Assembly: GCA_000827265.1 (NCBI GenBank)
Contig: KN834755.1
Span: forward strand, 310,001 to 374,000
DNA: 64,000 bases
Reading direction: 5' to 3'
DNA from: Collybiopsis luxurians FD-317 M1
Taxonomy: Eukaryota; Basidiomycota; Agaricomycetes; Agaricales; Omphalotaceae
The translations under genes were made by a program, and so were the position numbers. A model generated the notes under the pieces. That model was given only the letters and a program-made list of their open reading frames with translations. It was not told the DNA's origin and searched no databases. Shown here one piece after another: positions 1 to 11,166 of this stretch. How positions within the stretch are numbered: the stretch's first letter is position 1; every line of letters starts with the position of its first letter.

Positions 1-329
1 AATGAGTTTTATGCATGAGAAGTCTACATGATGCACATCACAGAGCAACACCCGCTAATCAATGTAAAACTGGCGATGTGGAGTCTAGGGACGCTCAGAG
101 CTAAAGATCTTGACATATTCTCCGCCACCTCAGTTTTAAAAGAGACGAATAGAATTGAATGAGCGCCCATGTTTCCTGTATCCAAATACAGATATTTCTG
201 ATAGCTGTGTTGATTTACCTTAACGCGGAAGAGCATCTTACCACTGATTGAGGGAGCAGCTATATAGTGAACCAAGTTCACTTAACGAGTGTTCACAATC
301 GCGTCTTCAACCATGCCTCCGTATGCACC

Positions 330-830
330 ATAACCGGAGGGGACAGTCAGCGCTACGCCTTCTGTCATCGACCTCATGAAGTTTTGTCCGAAAAGTCGCG
401 AGAGTCCGTATGGGGAAAACAGCGACAGATCGCATGGCATCGGCGAGGTTGAGAGACCCCAAAGTTATCAGGCGAAACGAAATGAAGTCGGTTAAGTCAA
501 CGTTTGTTTGAAGGTGAGCATGTAAATAAAGAGGCGTTAGAGTCTTCCTATTCGGTGAGGGGAGGGTCATATTTCTAGCTTGAAGTTCTGGATTCTACAC
601 TTCAATCACTGCCGGTGTAACCGAAGCAGGAAAAGGCAGCCTGGGAAGTACACTATCGCGTAGCCTCAAGAGTGGGAAGGGTGTAAGTTTTCGTTTTGCA
701 ATGGAACGAAAGTCACCAGCTCCATTGATTTCTTATTGAGGTCATCGTTGCATGAAAAATACATCAGTGAGCCGCAAGAGGTTACAGGCAATATCACTGA
801 TGATTGAGAGTGTATTTAAAACGGAAAAGA
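330..830. repeat. Duplicated block, copy 1
   Basis: This block matches about 1880-2260 in patches. Shared pieces include GAGACCCC...GTCAGACGAAATGAAG-like text, ATTCTGGATTCT, and GAAAAATACA...AGCCGCA followed by GATTGAGAG. Many small indels show the duplication is old. It belongs to the same repeated unit as the two small-peptide genes. Confidence 0.5.
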
Positions 831-963
831 TAGACAGCAAAACGAGTGTATACTTAAGTAGATATCCTTCGATATTAAAGAGCCTTATATCGTAAACTGA
901 CCAGCCGAGGGGAAGGTCGCAGATGCGAATAGTAGGCTATGGCAAAATCTCCATCTCCTGTTC

Positions 964-981
964 ATATATATATATATATAT
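964..981. repeat. (TA)n microsatellite
   Basis: An uninterrupted run of about nine TA units lies about 70 bp downstream of the stop of small-peptide gene 1. It is absent from the paralogous block near 3.1 kb. Confidence 0.8.
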
Positions 982-1051
982 CAGTACGAGCAAGATTATG
1001 GGACGGGAGGAGATATCGATAGACTTACATCTGAATGAGCAAGGGGGAAAA

Positions 1052-1286
1052 TCATGCACTAGCAGTACCGGGAGCCTCCCCGGAAATATGGTTCAAGCAT
1101 CTCAAGCAATAGCTCCTTTCTTCAACAATTTCACTACCGAAAAGAGAAAGTTATAACATGTGCGTAGATCGCAGACGCATACTACAGAAGTTATACATAC
1201 CCACTCAGCGGGGGCAGGGGGGCCGCGATGGTCGTACAGGCAAACAAAAGAAAGGCTACAGCAACGAGTTGTGTCAAACGAGCCAT
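1052..1286 (-). CDS. Small secreted peptide, paralogue 1 (55 aa)
   Basis: Two-exon minus-strand gene. Exon 1 is 1286-1201 (28 codons plus 2 nt), the intron 1200-1134 is GT-AG, and exon 2 is 1133-1052. The product begins with a signal peptide (MARLTQLVAVAFLLFAC, then TTIAAP), followed by a mature peptide of about 30 residues with EIVEERSYCLRCLNH and ISGEAPG. A near copy at 3231-3461 keeps the exon 1 length of exactly 86 nt, the intron position and phase, and the pattern EER-x-aromatic-C-x-R-C-x-N-H. A TATA box lies about 80 nt upstream. I recognise no family. The C-x2-C spacing could bind metal or form a disulfide, and a secreted signal or effector role is only inference. Confidence 0.6.
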
Positions 1287-1365
1287 GAGTGAAAATCCGA
1301 ATCGAGCTCTGGGGAGGTATTTGCGTGTGGTAAGGAAAGTGGTGATGAGGACTGGAAAACAGTGC

Positions 1366-1379
1366 CTTTTATATGCTCC
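1366..1379 (-). promoter_or_regulatory. TATA box of small-peptide gene 1
   Basis: On the minus strand the sequence reads GGAGCATATAAAAG, with TATAAAAG about 80 nt before the start codon. The second copy has GGAGCATTCATATAAATG in the matching place, so GGAGCAT plus TATAAA is a shared core promoter. Confidence 0.55.
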
Positions 1380-1879
1380 ACGAGGCGACCTCCTATCAAG
1401 GACTGAATATAAATTGCCCTCGAATGTTAGCGAGTCAATTGGTACTAGAAATTGAATCAATATTCTGTCAGATGCGTTTAAGCACTTATTCTGAAGTACC
1501 TCGCCGGCGGTGCCTCCCCTGATCTCTGTGCTCCTCAAGGGGGGAACTGGTCTTTTAAGTCAACTGTAGAATTTTGGTACATCTGCTTGGACCGTGACGT
1601 TGAGCAAGACGAGACGGTTGGGCTTTCCGAAAGGATGGGCGCACTGTCATTAGACCTCTAAAACTAAAGATACCAAATAATTAGAGTTGCGATGCTGCTG
1701 TCAGTGACCCTTAGCTTCCCAAAAACACCGCGAGGTTTGCGGTAGGCTGCGACTCACCAAAGGCGGGAATGTGAACCGGTCGTTATTTTGGAGGCTAACC
1801 TGAGGCTGACGAAGAAGAAAGGCATATATGAATACGAATTTTTTTCGAAGCTTCGCCAAGTTTATATGAAGTATTGCTG

Positions 1880-2260
1880 TACTTTGGAATGAGAACAGTC
1901 TGCCCTCGCAGCGACAGATAACATCGGCAGGGTTCAAGAGACCCCGAAATGTCAGACGAAATGAAGCTGATCGATTGTTGAAATAATGTACATAAAAAGG
2001 GTGCTATATGCCGGGTGTAGTCTCCCTGATCGGTGTGGGGAGGAGGGTCGTCTTCGGATTCCAAATTCTGGATTCTGCGCTCTCATTATTGCCCGAGAAG
2101 TACATTATCAAGAGGACGTCGATACGTATGAAGTGTTAAGCGAGAAAAGTTTCATGAAGGTGAATGTATCTTATCGAAGCCATCTTGAGCGAAAAATACA
2201 CTAGAAAGCCGCAGTAGGTTGCAGATAATGATTGAGAGAGTGTACATGATGTTTAGACCA
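1880..2260. repeat. Duplicated block, copy 2
   Basis: Partner of the block at about 330-830, in the same order and orientation relative to a small-peptide gene. No open frame is kept between the copies, so I read it as non-coding flank. The rest of 1287-3230 shows no gene I can support. Confidence 0.5.
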
Positions 2261-3230
2261 ATAATGAAACGAATGTAAGGTAGAATCTGGTACAGTTGAG
2301 GCGCAACAAAGTACACCACAAAAAATGTATCAAGATTCGCCTCTCTCGAATTTGAGTAAAAAGAATATGGCCCCGAAGGATCTTAGAAAGTTTTTCAGGA
2401 CACTGTATCCGCCTTAGAAGTTCAAACTCCAAGCTCTAGCCGACTGGACCCGCTTCACATTAGTGGCCTTGGCGTCTTTGACTTGTGTAACGGACACGGA
2501 TATATCCGATAGCAGGCGGTGCGGCAAGGCGGCTAGGGTTGGAAGTAGGAGCGGATCGGATATTTACCGTGACGGATAGCTTTTCCTCTTCCCGTACTTT
2601 CACGTTCGTGTATTCTGGTCGACCTAGTGTGCAAGTATAAGCCCTGTCTAGATAAGTTGTCGGAACTATGAATCGTGACTAGTACATTGAGAAAGAAGAA
2701 ACGAGCAGCCCCTACAACTTCTTGAGTGTTTTCTACTGCCCTTCCACCGAGTGTTCTCAGGATTATCGACTTCGGAAATCAAGGCCGCAGTCGTCGCCCT
2801 TGCTTCTCTCACGGTATCCAAAGACTACGCACTGGAAGGAATATCCAGCGTTAGAAGAATACCCTTTAGAGCTCATTAACACAGAAGAAATAGCAAGGAA
2901 TTTCAATCTAATGACACGTTTCGTGCTCATCTTATCAGCTCAGCGTCCAAGTAATAGCGATGCCTGGACCGGCAGCTTGTCGGAATTTGAAATCCGTGAG
3001 AGTTATCCACACCGGTCTTATTCACGAACGACCTGTTCTTCGTGAATTTCAAAGGTCGCTAGCCAGGCTTCAAACTCTACCTTGCATCGTATTATCATCC
3101 GCCGAATGAAACACTGAAGCTATGAACGGCGAGTTGTGGCAAAAGCTTCATCTGTTATCCAACAGTTCGAGCAAGATTGTGGGCTGGCAAAAATTCCATA
3201 ATATACCTCTGAGTGAGGGGGCGGAGAGAA

Positions 3231-3461
3231 TTATTGATCACCGGGAACAGCACCGGGGAAATGATTGTAGCATCTGGAGCACCAACCCCTTTCTTCGGTA
3301 TTTTCACTAGGAAAAAAAAATGTCGCAACATTGAGCGTGAATCACAAACACGTACTACAAGGAAGTTGAACTTACGCGTTTGGCGCGGGCACGGGGCTAG
3401 AAATGGTCGCAGAGGCAAATAAAAGAAAGGCTAAAGCGACGATGGGTGTGAAGCGAGTCAT
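3231..3461 (-). CDS. Small secreted peptide, paralogue 2 (53 aa)
   Basis: Minus-strand gene with exon 1 at 3461-3376, an intron at 3375-3307 (GTAAGT...TAG) and exon 2 at 3306-3231. The signal peptide is MTRFTPIVALAFLLFASATI followed by SSPVPAP. The mature part reads ENTEERGWCSRCYNHFPG then AVPGDQ. Compared with paralogue 1 it conserves EER, the C-x-R-C pair, N-H and the G-x2-PG end, while the other positions differ freely. The reading frame survives across the intron in both copies. I know no family for it; the length and leader suggest a secreted peptide. Confidence 0.6.
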
Positions 3462-4344
3462 GAGTGAGGTAAGAATCGAGCTCCGGTGAATCTGGCGAAG
3501 TGGCCGCGAAAGGTAGGGTTATAGAGGGTGAAGATGACGAAAAGAAAACGCTCAGTACATTTATATGAATGCTCCATGAAACACCCAATATGAATTACAT
3601 CCAAATGGCAAAGGCTCAAACATTTGCGAGTCAATTGCTTATGTATGTGGAAATGAAAATTTCAGCAGATGCGGCCAAGCACTGGCAGGGTCGAGCAGAT
3701 GAAGTTTTTACTAGAGTACGCCCTAGTGGACCGAGCTGAGCGAAAATGTATTGAGTATGCCTGTACATAGACTCACTGAAATGCTGCGCAGTGCCGAGTC
3801 CCGCCTCTTAGCGAACACCACGGAAAGGGGCGAAGGAGAATGGGAAAACGCTATCAGCCTCCGACTCGTCCTCTCGTCCTCGAATTATGTTAGGCCTCGA
3901 AAAAGCTCAAGCGGCAGTTTTTCGATGGGTAGTCTGAGATTGACCAAGGACAAAGATACATAAGTTCTGTAGTTGCCGACTTTCTATGTAAGCCAAAATA
4001 TGGGATGAGAGTAGCCTGTGCTTGCAGCCGCATCTAGGCTCCCGTGTCTAGTTCGAAGAGCACTCTCTCGACGCTCATATCGACATATCGCACACAAAGA
4101 TGCTGCGGTCAATGTCAAATGAAGCTATGGAGAGCACAGAGACAAGCGGCATAAATGGTCATGGAGGAAGCAGACACGCGTCTCGTACGCGCTTCAGCGC
4201 TTGATATCCGGTATTATCAAAATAAGCGCCATCGGGCGCTCAATCGCAGCTCGTTTTTGGATCCGAGTCACTACTTCGCCTCCTTAAAATTTTCGCGTTT
4301 TCTTTCTCCTTAGCCCAAATTTCTACTAGCTGACTGCCGTAACA
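3462..4344. other. Intergenic, no gene seen
   Basis: This stretch holds the divergent upstream regions of small-peptide gene 2 (minus) and the carbonic anhydrase gene (plus). The part up to about 3750 is related to about 1290-1500. I see no further exon. Confidence 0.5.
3558..3575 (-). promoter_or_regulatory. TATA box of small-peptide gene 2
   Basis: Minus-strand GGAGCATTCATATAAATG lies about 100 nt upstream of the start codon and corresponds to the core promoter of paralogue 1. Confidence 0.5.
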
Positions 4345-5540
4345 ATGCCTCTTCGACACCTAGCCTATTCGCTGTACGCTTGTAACAGTAATATGTTCAA
4401 CATGCTTGCGACCAGGCATTGCTCAAGTAGCGCCCCTGCGTCTTCCAGTCCCAACACAAAATCAGATTCGTCCATGAAGAACTCTGACAGCTCTCCAATT
4501 GCCCTTCCTCCAGCAAAAAGACTTGCAATCTGTAAGGCGCCCTGTTTCGCAGTTCACTTTTGATATTGATCGCTTGTCCGTTTTTTTTTCGCGTCCAAGT
4601 GACTTGTATGGATGCCCGCATAAAGTAAGAGATAAGCGTCATTTCTTATCTTGAGCTAAAACTAACATTTGACTTGACGTAGTCCATTCCAACAGTTGGG
4701 ACTTAATCTTGGAGACGCACATATCATTCGGAATGCTGGTGGCATGGCGTGCGTAATTGTTTTTATCTCTTATCTCTTTATTCGTAACTCGGTATCTTTC
4801 AGTCGTGATGCCTTGCGCTCTCTCATTATATCCCAACGACTTCTCGGTACTCGCGAAATTGCTGTCTATCATCATACCGGTTGTGGAATGGCCACTTTTA
4901 ACACGTCTTACCTCCGCCAACTCGTAACCGATTCGGATCCGCTAAACGAGAATCTGGGGCGAATGATGGATAACATAGATTTTATGGACTGGCCAGAGGT
5001 GTCTTCTGCATCCTCCGAGGGGATACCAACGACAAAAATAGAACCAGCAAAAACGCTGATGACGGAGCACCAAGTGGAAATGGATGTTCCAGATGGAACG
5101 AATCTATCAGACCCTCTCATCGCGCGATTATTCCATTCCGTACGGTCCGATGTTCAATTCCTGAAGACCAACCCACTATTAGTCAAGGGAACCAAGGTGA
5201 CCGGATGGGTACACTGGATTGAGACGGGAAAGGTAAGTCATTCATCTTCGATCTTTCCTGTTCACTCTTTTGGCATGACTGGCTTGTTTTGTTTTTTTCT
5301 GCTCCCTCTTCTTGCTCAAGTCATCGTGTACATCCGGTCCACGCAACCAATGTCATTCGATTCTTGTATCTTATTTCAGCCCATAATTTAACACCTTGTG
5401 TCCTCGGAGACCTCCGATGATCATACCCAGTTTTACTTGCTTTGCTGGATTAGTTCAACCTTCTCTGCCGGATGACATCGATCTAAAAACTGACAAAATT
5501 GTTTTCTCTCCTTCTGTTGCAGGCAACACGAGTTGTATAA
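4345..5540 (+). CDS. Beta-class carbonic anhydrase (about 241 aa)
   Basis: Zinc enzyme that interconverts CO2 and bicarbonate. Exons: 4345-4531, 4600-4624, 4683-4748, 4803-5232 and probably 5523-5540; all phases agree. Visible motifs are LPPAKRLAI, TCMDARI (zinc Cys and the Asp-Arg dyad), LGDAHIIRNAGG, ALRSLIISQRLLGT and HHTGCGM (zinc His and Cys), with a C-terminal KGTKVTGW block. This is the short bacterial/fungal beta-CA type. The N-terminus is serine-rich and the start could instead be a later Met (near 4393 or 4402). The last intron would be about 290 nt, long for this genome, so the final few residues are uncertain. No clear targeting signal, so probably cytosolic. Confidence 0.85.
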
Positions 5541-5977
5541 ATAGCTTGAAGCATCTGTGGGACATTTTGCTGTCTTTCGAGATCATTTAAAGGTTAAGTA
5601 AAATTACTTCATATATATACCGTAGCTTAATAGTAATTCAGTAGTCACCCCTGCTACTTGGACAGTTGGATTCCAAGTTTGTACAGAATTACGGTTCTTG
5701 ATGAATAGGTATTCAATTTCTACTTCCAACGGCTTTTATGTTTGCTTGTTACAAATCGTCCGATAGATAGAAGGGTCTGGTAGTGTCCGTTCTATCTCCG
5801 CTTACAAAAAAGGACTAAAAGCTATCAAGGCGAGCACGGACAAGTTCCGACTAGCCCCGCCCCAGGCCTTCCCAACTGCGAGTGAATCCATGCGGTGAAA
5901 CTCAGAAGTGGTAAGTATTGTGCACTTATTGATTTCAGTGAAAAGCTGTATAACACCCAAACAGCATTAATACCTCA

Positions 5978-7145
5978 ATGAAGACACCTCCATGTATAGT
6001 GTCTGGAAATCCAGACGTGACTGGTATTGGAGTGCGATTAGCATTGTATTTCCAGTCGTTCTCGATCGGTGAGTATCTTCAATTTTATAATCTTTCCACA
6101 TCAAATAAAGATCGCACGCGTCGTAGTATGTGTTTCTGCAATCGTCGCAGAGCACAGTGCAATACCTGACTCGCTGGCTGGAGCCTGGCGCGTACAATTC
6201 TATTATACCCTCGCAATCATTGCTGCAGTTGTCATCCAACGTGTTCAAGGTCAGATAAGCATGTTCCACGAATTCGCAGCCTTCAACATGGCATATATGT
6301 CGTTCATGAGTGGATTTGCTGCAGCTGGGAGCGAGTTTCACGCTGCTCGCAGAAGAAACGATCGGACAGTTTCCCCCAATGGACACGTCGTTGCAATCAA
6401 ACCACTGAACCGACCTATATCGGGGGCCAAGAAGACGCTTTGGATCGTGACACGCTTTCCTGGCACAGCTCTAGGGATGGTTCAAGGTGGTCGAGTTGTT
6501 TTCCCGCTACTCTTGATTTGGGAAACGATTAGCTTAAGTAACGGGTGTACAGCTAATCCTGAATTTGATGATAGCCGCGAAAACCAAGTGTTGTGGTGGT
6601 TCATCGGGGCACATTTGAACATTGTCAAAATGTTCTACATGCCTTTGGCGATCTTCTTTATGGCGACTTTCCTCAATTTCCTGGGACCAGTCATAAGGCT
6701 TTCTTCTCGCTTTGGATATACTAGATGGAGAGGTCGAAGACTGATGGGGTGGATGGTGGAGTTTATGGTGCTGCTAGTGGGAACTGAGGTTTCGATAGGG
6801 ATCAACCATCTTGAAAATGTGGAAGATGAATTCGGGTTTGGCCAGGTGAATCCTAGTAAAAATGTTTCTCTTGTATAAACTTACTGATGCCGACCTTGTG
6901 AATTTTAATGACAGGTCATTCCACTTGTACTTTTGATACCTGTATTGGAAACCTGGTACGCTTGTTGGTATCCGAGCGCAGATATTGAAACTCGAACACC
7001 TCAATCTTCAGATGAAGAAAACCGCATACCTCCAACTTGGAGTGTTAGTAACTTAAATTTAGAAACACTTCCAACTCGTTCACCTAGAGCTTCAGATGAT
7101 CTGGTAGAGATATTATCATTGTTACTGGACTCGGACAACAGATAG
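5978..7145 (+). CDS. Multi-pass membrane protein, agaricomycete hypothetical family (346 aa)
   Basis: Three exons: 5978-6068, 6127-6845 and 6915-7145, with introns of 58 and 69 nt. The product begins near GNPDVTGIGVRLALYFQ and has about seven hydrophobic segments, for example YYTLAIIAAVVIQ, MFYMPLAIFFMATFLNFLGP and VIPLVLLIPVLETWYACW. It ends in a polar, acidic/serine-rich tail of about 60 residues, probably cytoplasmic. This layout fits a mushroom-specific family of seven-pass proteins of unknown function; I see no transporter or GPCR signature that would settle the role. A diverged copy of the last exon lies at about 14805-15035. Confidence 0.7.
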
Positions 7146-7242
7146 CATAGATTTCATGGATTTTTTGAATTCATTGTGAATATGTGCAAGGTTCTCCTTC
7201 CAGGCCATTTTTTGGATTTTCTGAAACAGAATTCGGGTTGCC

Positions 7243-7687
7243 GTTATGTAATACATCTGAAAAAATACTTTTTTCCCAGAGTGCCCAGGCTAGCCTCCAT
7301 TGGCCTCCAGACACCCTGTCGGAGTTATTATTCGCTAAGTGCCGGTTGCTCACCGCACAGCTCTATTTCAAATACTAGTTTCACTATATAGCTCCAGGTT
7401 ATAGTTTTACTGCTCATTCATTTGCCTCCCACTACAGGTCAAATGGAAACTTATATGTGTTTTCTGTCTACTCGAGTCACTGTTCCAACAATTATCCCAA
7501 CAAGCCCCCCCACCCCACCCCAATCTTAGGCAACCTGGGATCCCCAGGAACATCGAGGTTGGGCTGCTTCCAGGGAACCTCAAGTCTTCCAAGTTGCCTG
7601 AGGTTGCCTAAGATTGGGGGAGCATTCTTAGGTTAGCCTGGGCACTCTGGGAAAAAAAGTATTTTTTTTTAGATGTATAAGGCACTG
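7243..7687. mobile_element. MITE-like element with long terminal inverted repeats
   Basis: The two ends are inverted copies of about 48 bp: the left end reads ATACATCTGAAAAAATAC then CCCAGAGTGCCCAGGCTAGC, and the right end is its reverse complement with few changes (7631-7680). The centre holds a second palindrome around CTTAGGCAACCT. No coding capacity. I could not define a target-site duplication with certainty. It sits just downstream of the membrane-protein gene. Confidence 0.7.
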
Positions 7688-8054
7688 CTTGGGCTGTCCC
7701 TCTACACCTGTTCTATGCTATCCTGTCAAACCTGTTCCTTTCAAATAAGCCACCACAGTATTCATCCAAATGCAGAATAAGAATGCACAGCTAATCTGTT
7801 GTTTTAAGAATATAGAGGCCTCTTTCCGAATATTAACTTAACAGCCTACTCAATTTGATCATTCAGTCCAATATATAGTGCTATTCATTCATCCAGCTCA
7901 CGCGTGGATAGCATTACACCGGACATAGAGAATGCACCCACTTTTTAGGGGCCTTTTCAACTTCATTTTGAGTCGTGTCTCCCCTCGTAGTTCGCATCCA
8001 AACTCAGAAGTAAGAAGTTTAACAACTTCTGCCCCTCTCTTCTGTGTAAAATCT

Positions 8055-10689
8055 ATGTGCTCAAACTCTAGCGAAACCTATGCGCGTTTATTGTTACCCT
8101 GTGGACACGGCTATCCCCTATGGGTTCCGGAGCCTAACGAAGCTTTACCGGAAGAATATCTATCCACCGGAGTGCGTATCGGGGACGTTGGGCTGGTGAC
8201 TGCAGATGGAGCATTCAATTTTTTGTTCAATGTTTTCCTGCCGGAGAATCATATCATCAATCAATGGCGTGGTGTCCCGGAAGGGTTCTCAGAACTTGGA
8301 TGGAATCCAAGGCTACTTGAGAAAAGGTCTCAACGACACGCACCCGGTATTCCTATATACAGTTCCGGGACTAAATCCTTTATACTGGGTGCTGATGCTT
8401 CAGCATCAATCCCGTGCGTTCGTTATTCTTTGAAAGATATATTCCCATGTTAACACGCCAGCGCTTTCTCTTAGAGGTACTCCGCTCGCTATTGGAGCAG
8501 GCATTGAACTAAGATTTACTCGATCAAGCGGAGCCATGCTCATGCTGCCCAAGGGTGCATCTCGGGTAGACTACCTGGATCTCTCTGGACTGCGCAAGCT
8601 CGCTGGGGACAATGCAGAAAGCTGGTATCAATTTGCCAATGGGTCGCTTGGGCTGGAAGCTCAAAATGGTTCATTGTATCTCATTACTGGATACGATAAA
8701 ACCTGCGCCTGGGAAGCGGCTACTTTTGCCCAGCCAGAGCAGGAACAGCATATTTCACTCAAATTCACTGCTAGTGGGATTGGCGACGGAACCCTATGTA
8801 TGACGCGCTCCTCTGCGATGCACAGTTATCTTTCAAGTAGAACTTATTTGGGGGTACCAGGCCAACAATCAAGCTGTTTTCATTCGGGGCTTTAAAATAA
8901 GTGTACGACAGGGTGCCAAAGCAAGGCTTTTGGGGACTGTCAAGGTGGCGCATATCAAGGGTTTGGCACCAAAGAGTGTTATGTATCAAGGAGTTGTGCG
9001 ATATTCACCCCAGCCTGGAACAAGTTCGAGTGCCAGCTCCCAATCTGATTCAAGTGGACCCCGTGATGGCGATACGGAAAGTGTCGAGGCAGTATCACCG
9101 CTCACCGTTAGTGACATTAGCAGCCCCAATAGTTCGATTTCTTCGGAGTCCGATGAGTTGAATTCCCAGGTAAGAAAGTCCTATTCTTCTTCTCGATAAA
9201 CAATTTTGTGATTAGGGTTTTCATCTGCAGATATATCATCCTTCTGATGTTTTCAATGAGTACATCCTTGAAAAGGTATGGCAATTAACGCTTTAGGCAA
9301 GGCTCCTGCTCCTGACATGATCATAGTGTCGGACTGCTGAAATAGCTGTAACCCACGACGATGACTGGTGTTCCATCCTGCGAGATGTGGGCTGAAATTT
9401 CCTCTCCTGAGCCAATGTTACGCATACTAAAATTGAATCTCAGTCGGACATAGAATTTCCCAATGACCTTGAGTTGATCAGGAGAATTGAAGAGACGCTA
9501 GAGTTGCGCGTTGATAGTATAGGTGCGCAAAACTTAGGATGCTCTTTCCAAAGCTGATATTCATTGTGCTACAGGCTGCGCATTCTTCGAACAACGATCG
9601 GCTTCGACAGGGCATGCCGCTCTCAGTACCGGTGTTGATTCCCAGAGCCATTCATTGCCGGACGAAATAATGCCGGCAACGAGTCTCCTTGAACCAGAAG
9701 AAATCATTGATAATGCTGTCGTGGACGAGAAGCTCGATCCTGTGCATTATAGTGTCGGTGCAATAGATCAAGCTAGATTACGCTTTCAGGAATACCCGCC
9801 GGGCAGCGCAGGGCTAACCTCGTACGGCCCAGGACCCCAAAGAACTACACCTTTTATCTTATCTCATGCAGCTCCTCGACACTGTTCATCTGAATACCTG
9901 TTGAGCAGTACAAGGTCCACCTCCCATGACCCAGGTCCCTTAATGGCTATGCCTTCTATCTTATCTCATGCAGCTCCTTTACACTGTTCATCTGAATACT
10001 CTCTGAGCAATACAGCGTCCACCTCCCATGGCCCAGGCCCCTTAAGGACTATGCCTTCTACCTTATCTCATGCAGCTCCTCTGTACTATTCGAAACAGCA
10101 GCGTCGATCCCCTAATCAGGTCCTTCACATATTGGAAGATGAAGATGATGAATCGACGGAGGAATCTATAGCTAGGAGGAGCAGGAAGCGCAAGTTGTTG
10201 TATATTCAACAGCTGGAAGCCACCGTCGAGCGTCTCTCCGCCGAACTGGAGACGTGGCGGCCTCGTGCGCTCACTTTGCGTCAACTTTTGCAGAGTTATA
10301 ATATACCTGGTCCTGACTTCATATCTGACACGGCACCAGCTGCTCCGGCGGCCCTGGGCATCTTCTCCCGTTATCAGTCATCAACCAGCTCAAAGCCTCT
10401 GAGCACTAGCCACTCCAGTTCCCAATCCCCTAATCAGGTTCAAGATAATGAATTAACGGAGGAATCTCTACCGGAAAACACCACCGATCAGGAAAAAATT
10501 GACTACAAGAGACGTCAAAACACGCTTGCTGCTAGGATGAGCAGGAAGCGCAAGCTGTTGTATGCTCAACAGCTGGAAGCCACCGTCGAGCATCTCTCCG
10601 CTGAAATGGAGATGTGGCGGACTCGTGCGCTCACTGTACACCAACTTTTGCGTAATCATAATGTACCCTGTCCTGATTTCGACGACTAA
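8055..10689 (+). CDS. Mushroom-specific domain fused to a GCN4-like bZIP (770 aa)
   Basis: Seven exons join in phase: 8055-8413, 8475-8797, 8838-9169, 9231-9275, 9327-9386, 9444-9522, 9575-10689. Only the 8798-8837 intron is doubtful. The N-terminal half (about 1-400) has LPCGHGYPLWVPEP, STGVRIGDVGLVTADGAF, GASRVDYL, SLYLITGYDK, AVFIRGFKI and YHPSDVFNEYILEK, a common uncharacterised agaricomycete protein family. The C-terminal half has three repeats of about 41 residues, a truncated bZIP (RRSRKRKLLYIQQLEATVE), and a complete bZIP with YKRRQNTLAARMSRKRK, the N-x2-AA-x2-SR DNA-contact pattern and a leucine zipper. The basic region matches basidiomycete Gcn4/CPC1 proteins, so it is likely a nuclear DNA-binding factor. 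What the N-terminal half adds is unknown. Confidence 0.7.
9814..10095 (+). repeat. Three in-frame repeats inside the bZIP fusion gene
   Basis: A unit of about 123 bp, encoding the pattern S-G/D-PGP-x6-LSHAAP-x-CSSEY-LS, occurs three times in tandem. The last unit degrades at LYYSKQQ. The adjacent bZIP segment is also duplicated (about 10165-10310 and 10499-10680), so the gene grew by internal duplication. Confidence 0.75.
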
Positions 10690-11166
10690 ATGGATTATAT
10701 TACTCCACTTGGAGGGCATTTGGCAAGATTCACAAAAAAACTTTCCCGCCATTTTCTCAGTGGTTTCACCACTCCAAGGAGATCCGCTGCACCCTGAAAT
10801 AATGCTGGTGACAATCCCAGACTTTGCACTGTCACCGGACCTTCACGCAAAAGATGCGAGCCATCAACTATTTGATTCCTTGAATCCTTCAATTCCAGCA
10901 CCTGTTAAGCACGGAGTTGTGTGTGTTGCTCTGTACAACTACCTTTGACATTGCCTTATTTAAATACTTTCTCTTTTTCTTTTATTTCCGCTCACATTGC
11001 TTACATATGAACTGTACAGTACTGCTGGGTATCAAAGACCAAGGCTTTTGCAGGGTATAATACCGATGTATTTTGCATACTATACCGCCATTACATAAGT
11101 GCCGCAAGTGAAAATTTTGGGGTATAATACTGTATTATACATGTATTATAACTCGTATTATAGGTA
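10690..11166. other. Intergenic, AT-rich palindromes
   Basis: No gene is seen. From about 11045 to 11175 the sequence is rich in TATAATAC/GTATTATA palindromes, including GTATAATACTGTATTATAC near 11120. It may be a transposon end or a matrix-type AT tract. Confidence 0.4.

Larger units (their letters stand above)
1..1051. other. No gene supported; duplicated flank
   Basis: I see no convincing exon in this stretch. Positions of about 330-830 are a diverged copy of about 1880-2260, so this is the downstream flank of small-peptide gene 1 and part of a duplicated unit. A (TA)n tract lies at about 964-981. Short open frames here do not keep their phase between the two copies, which argues against coding. 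Confidence 0.5.
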
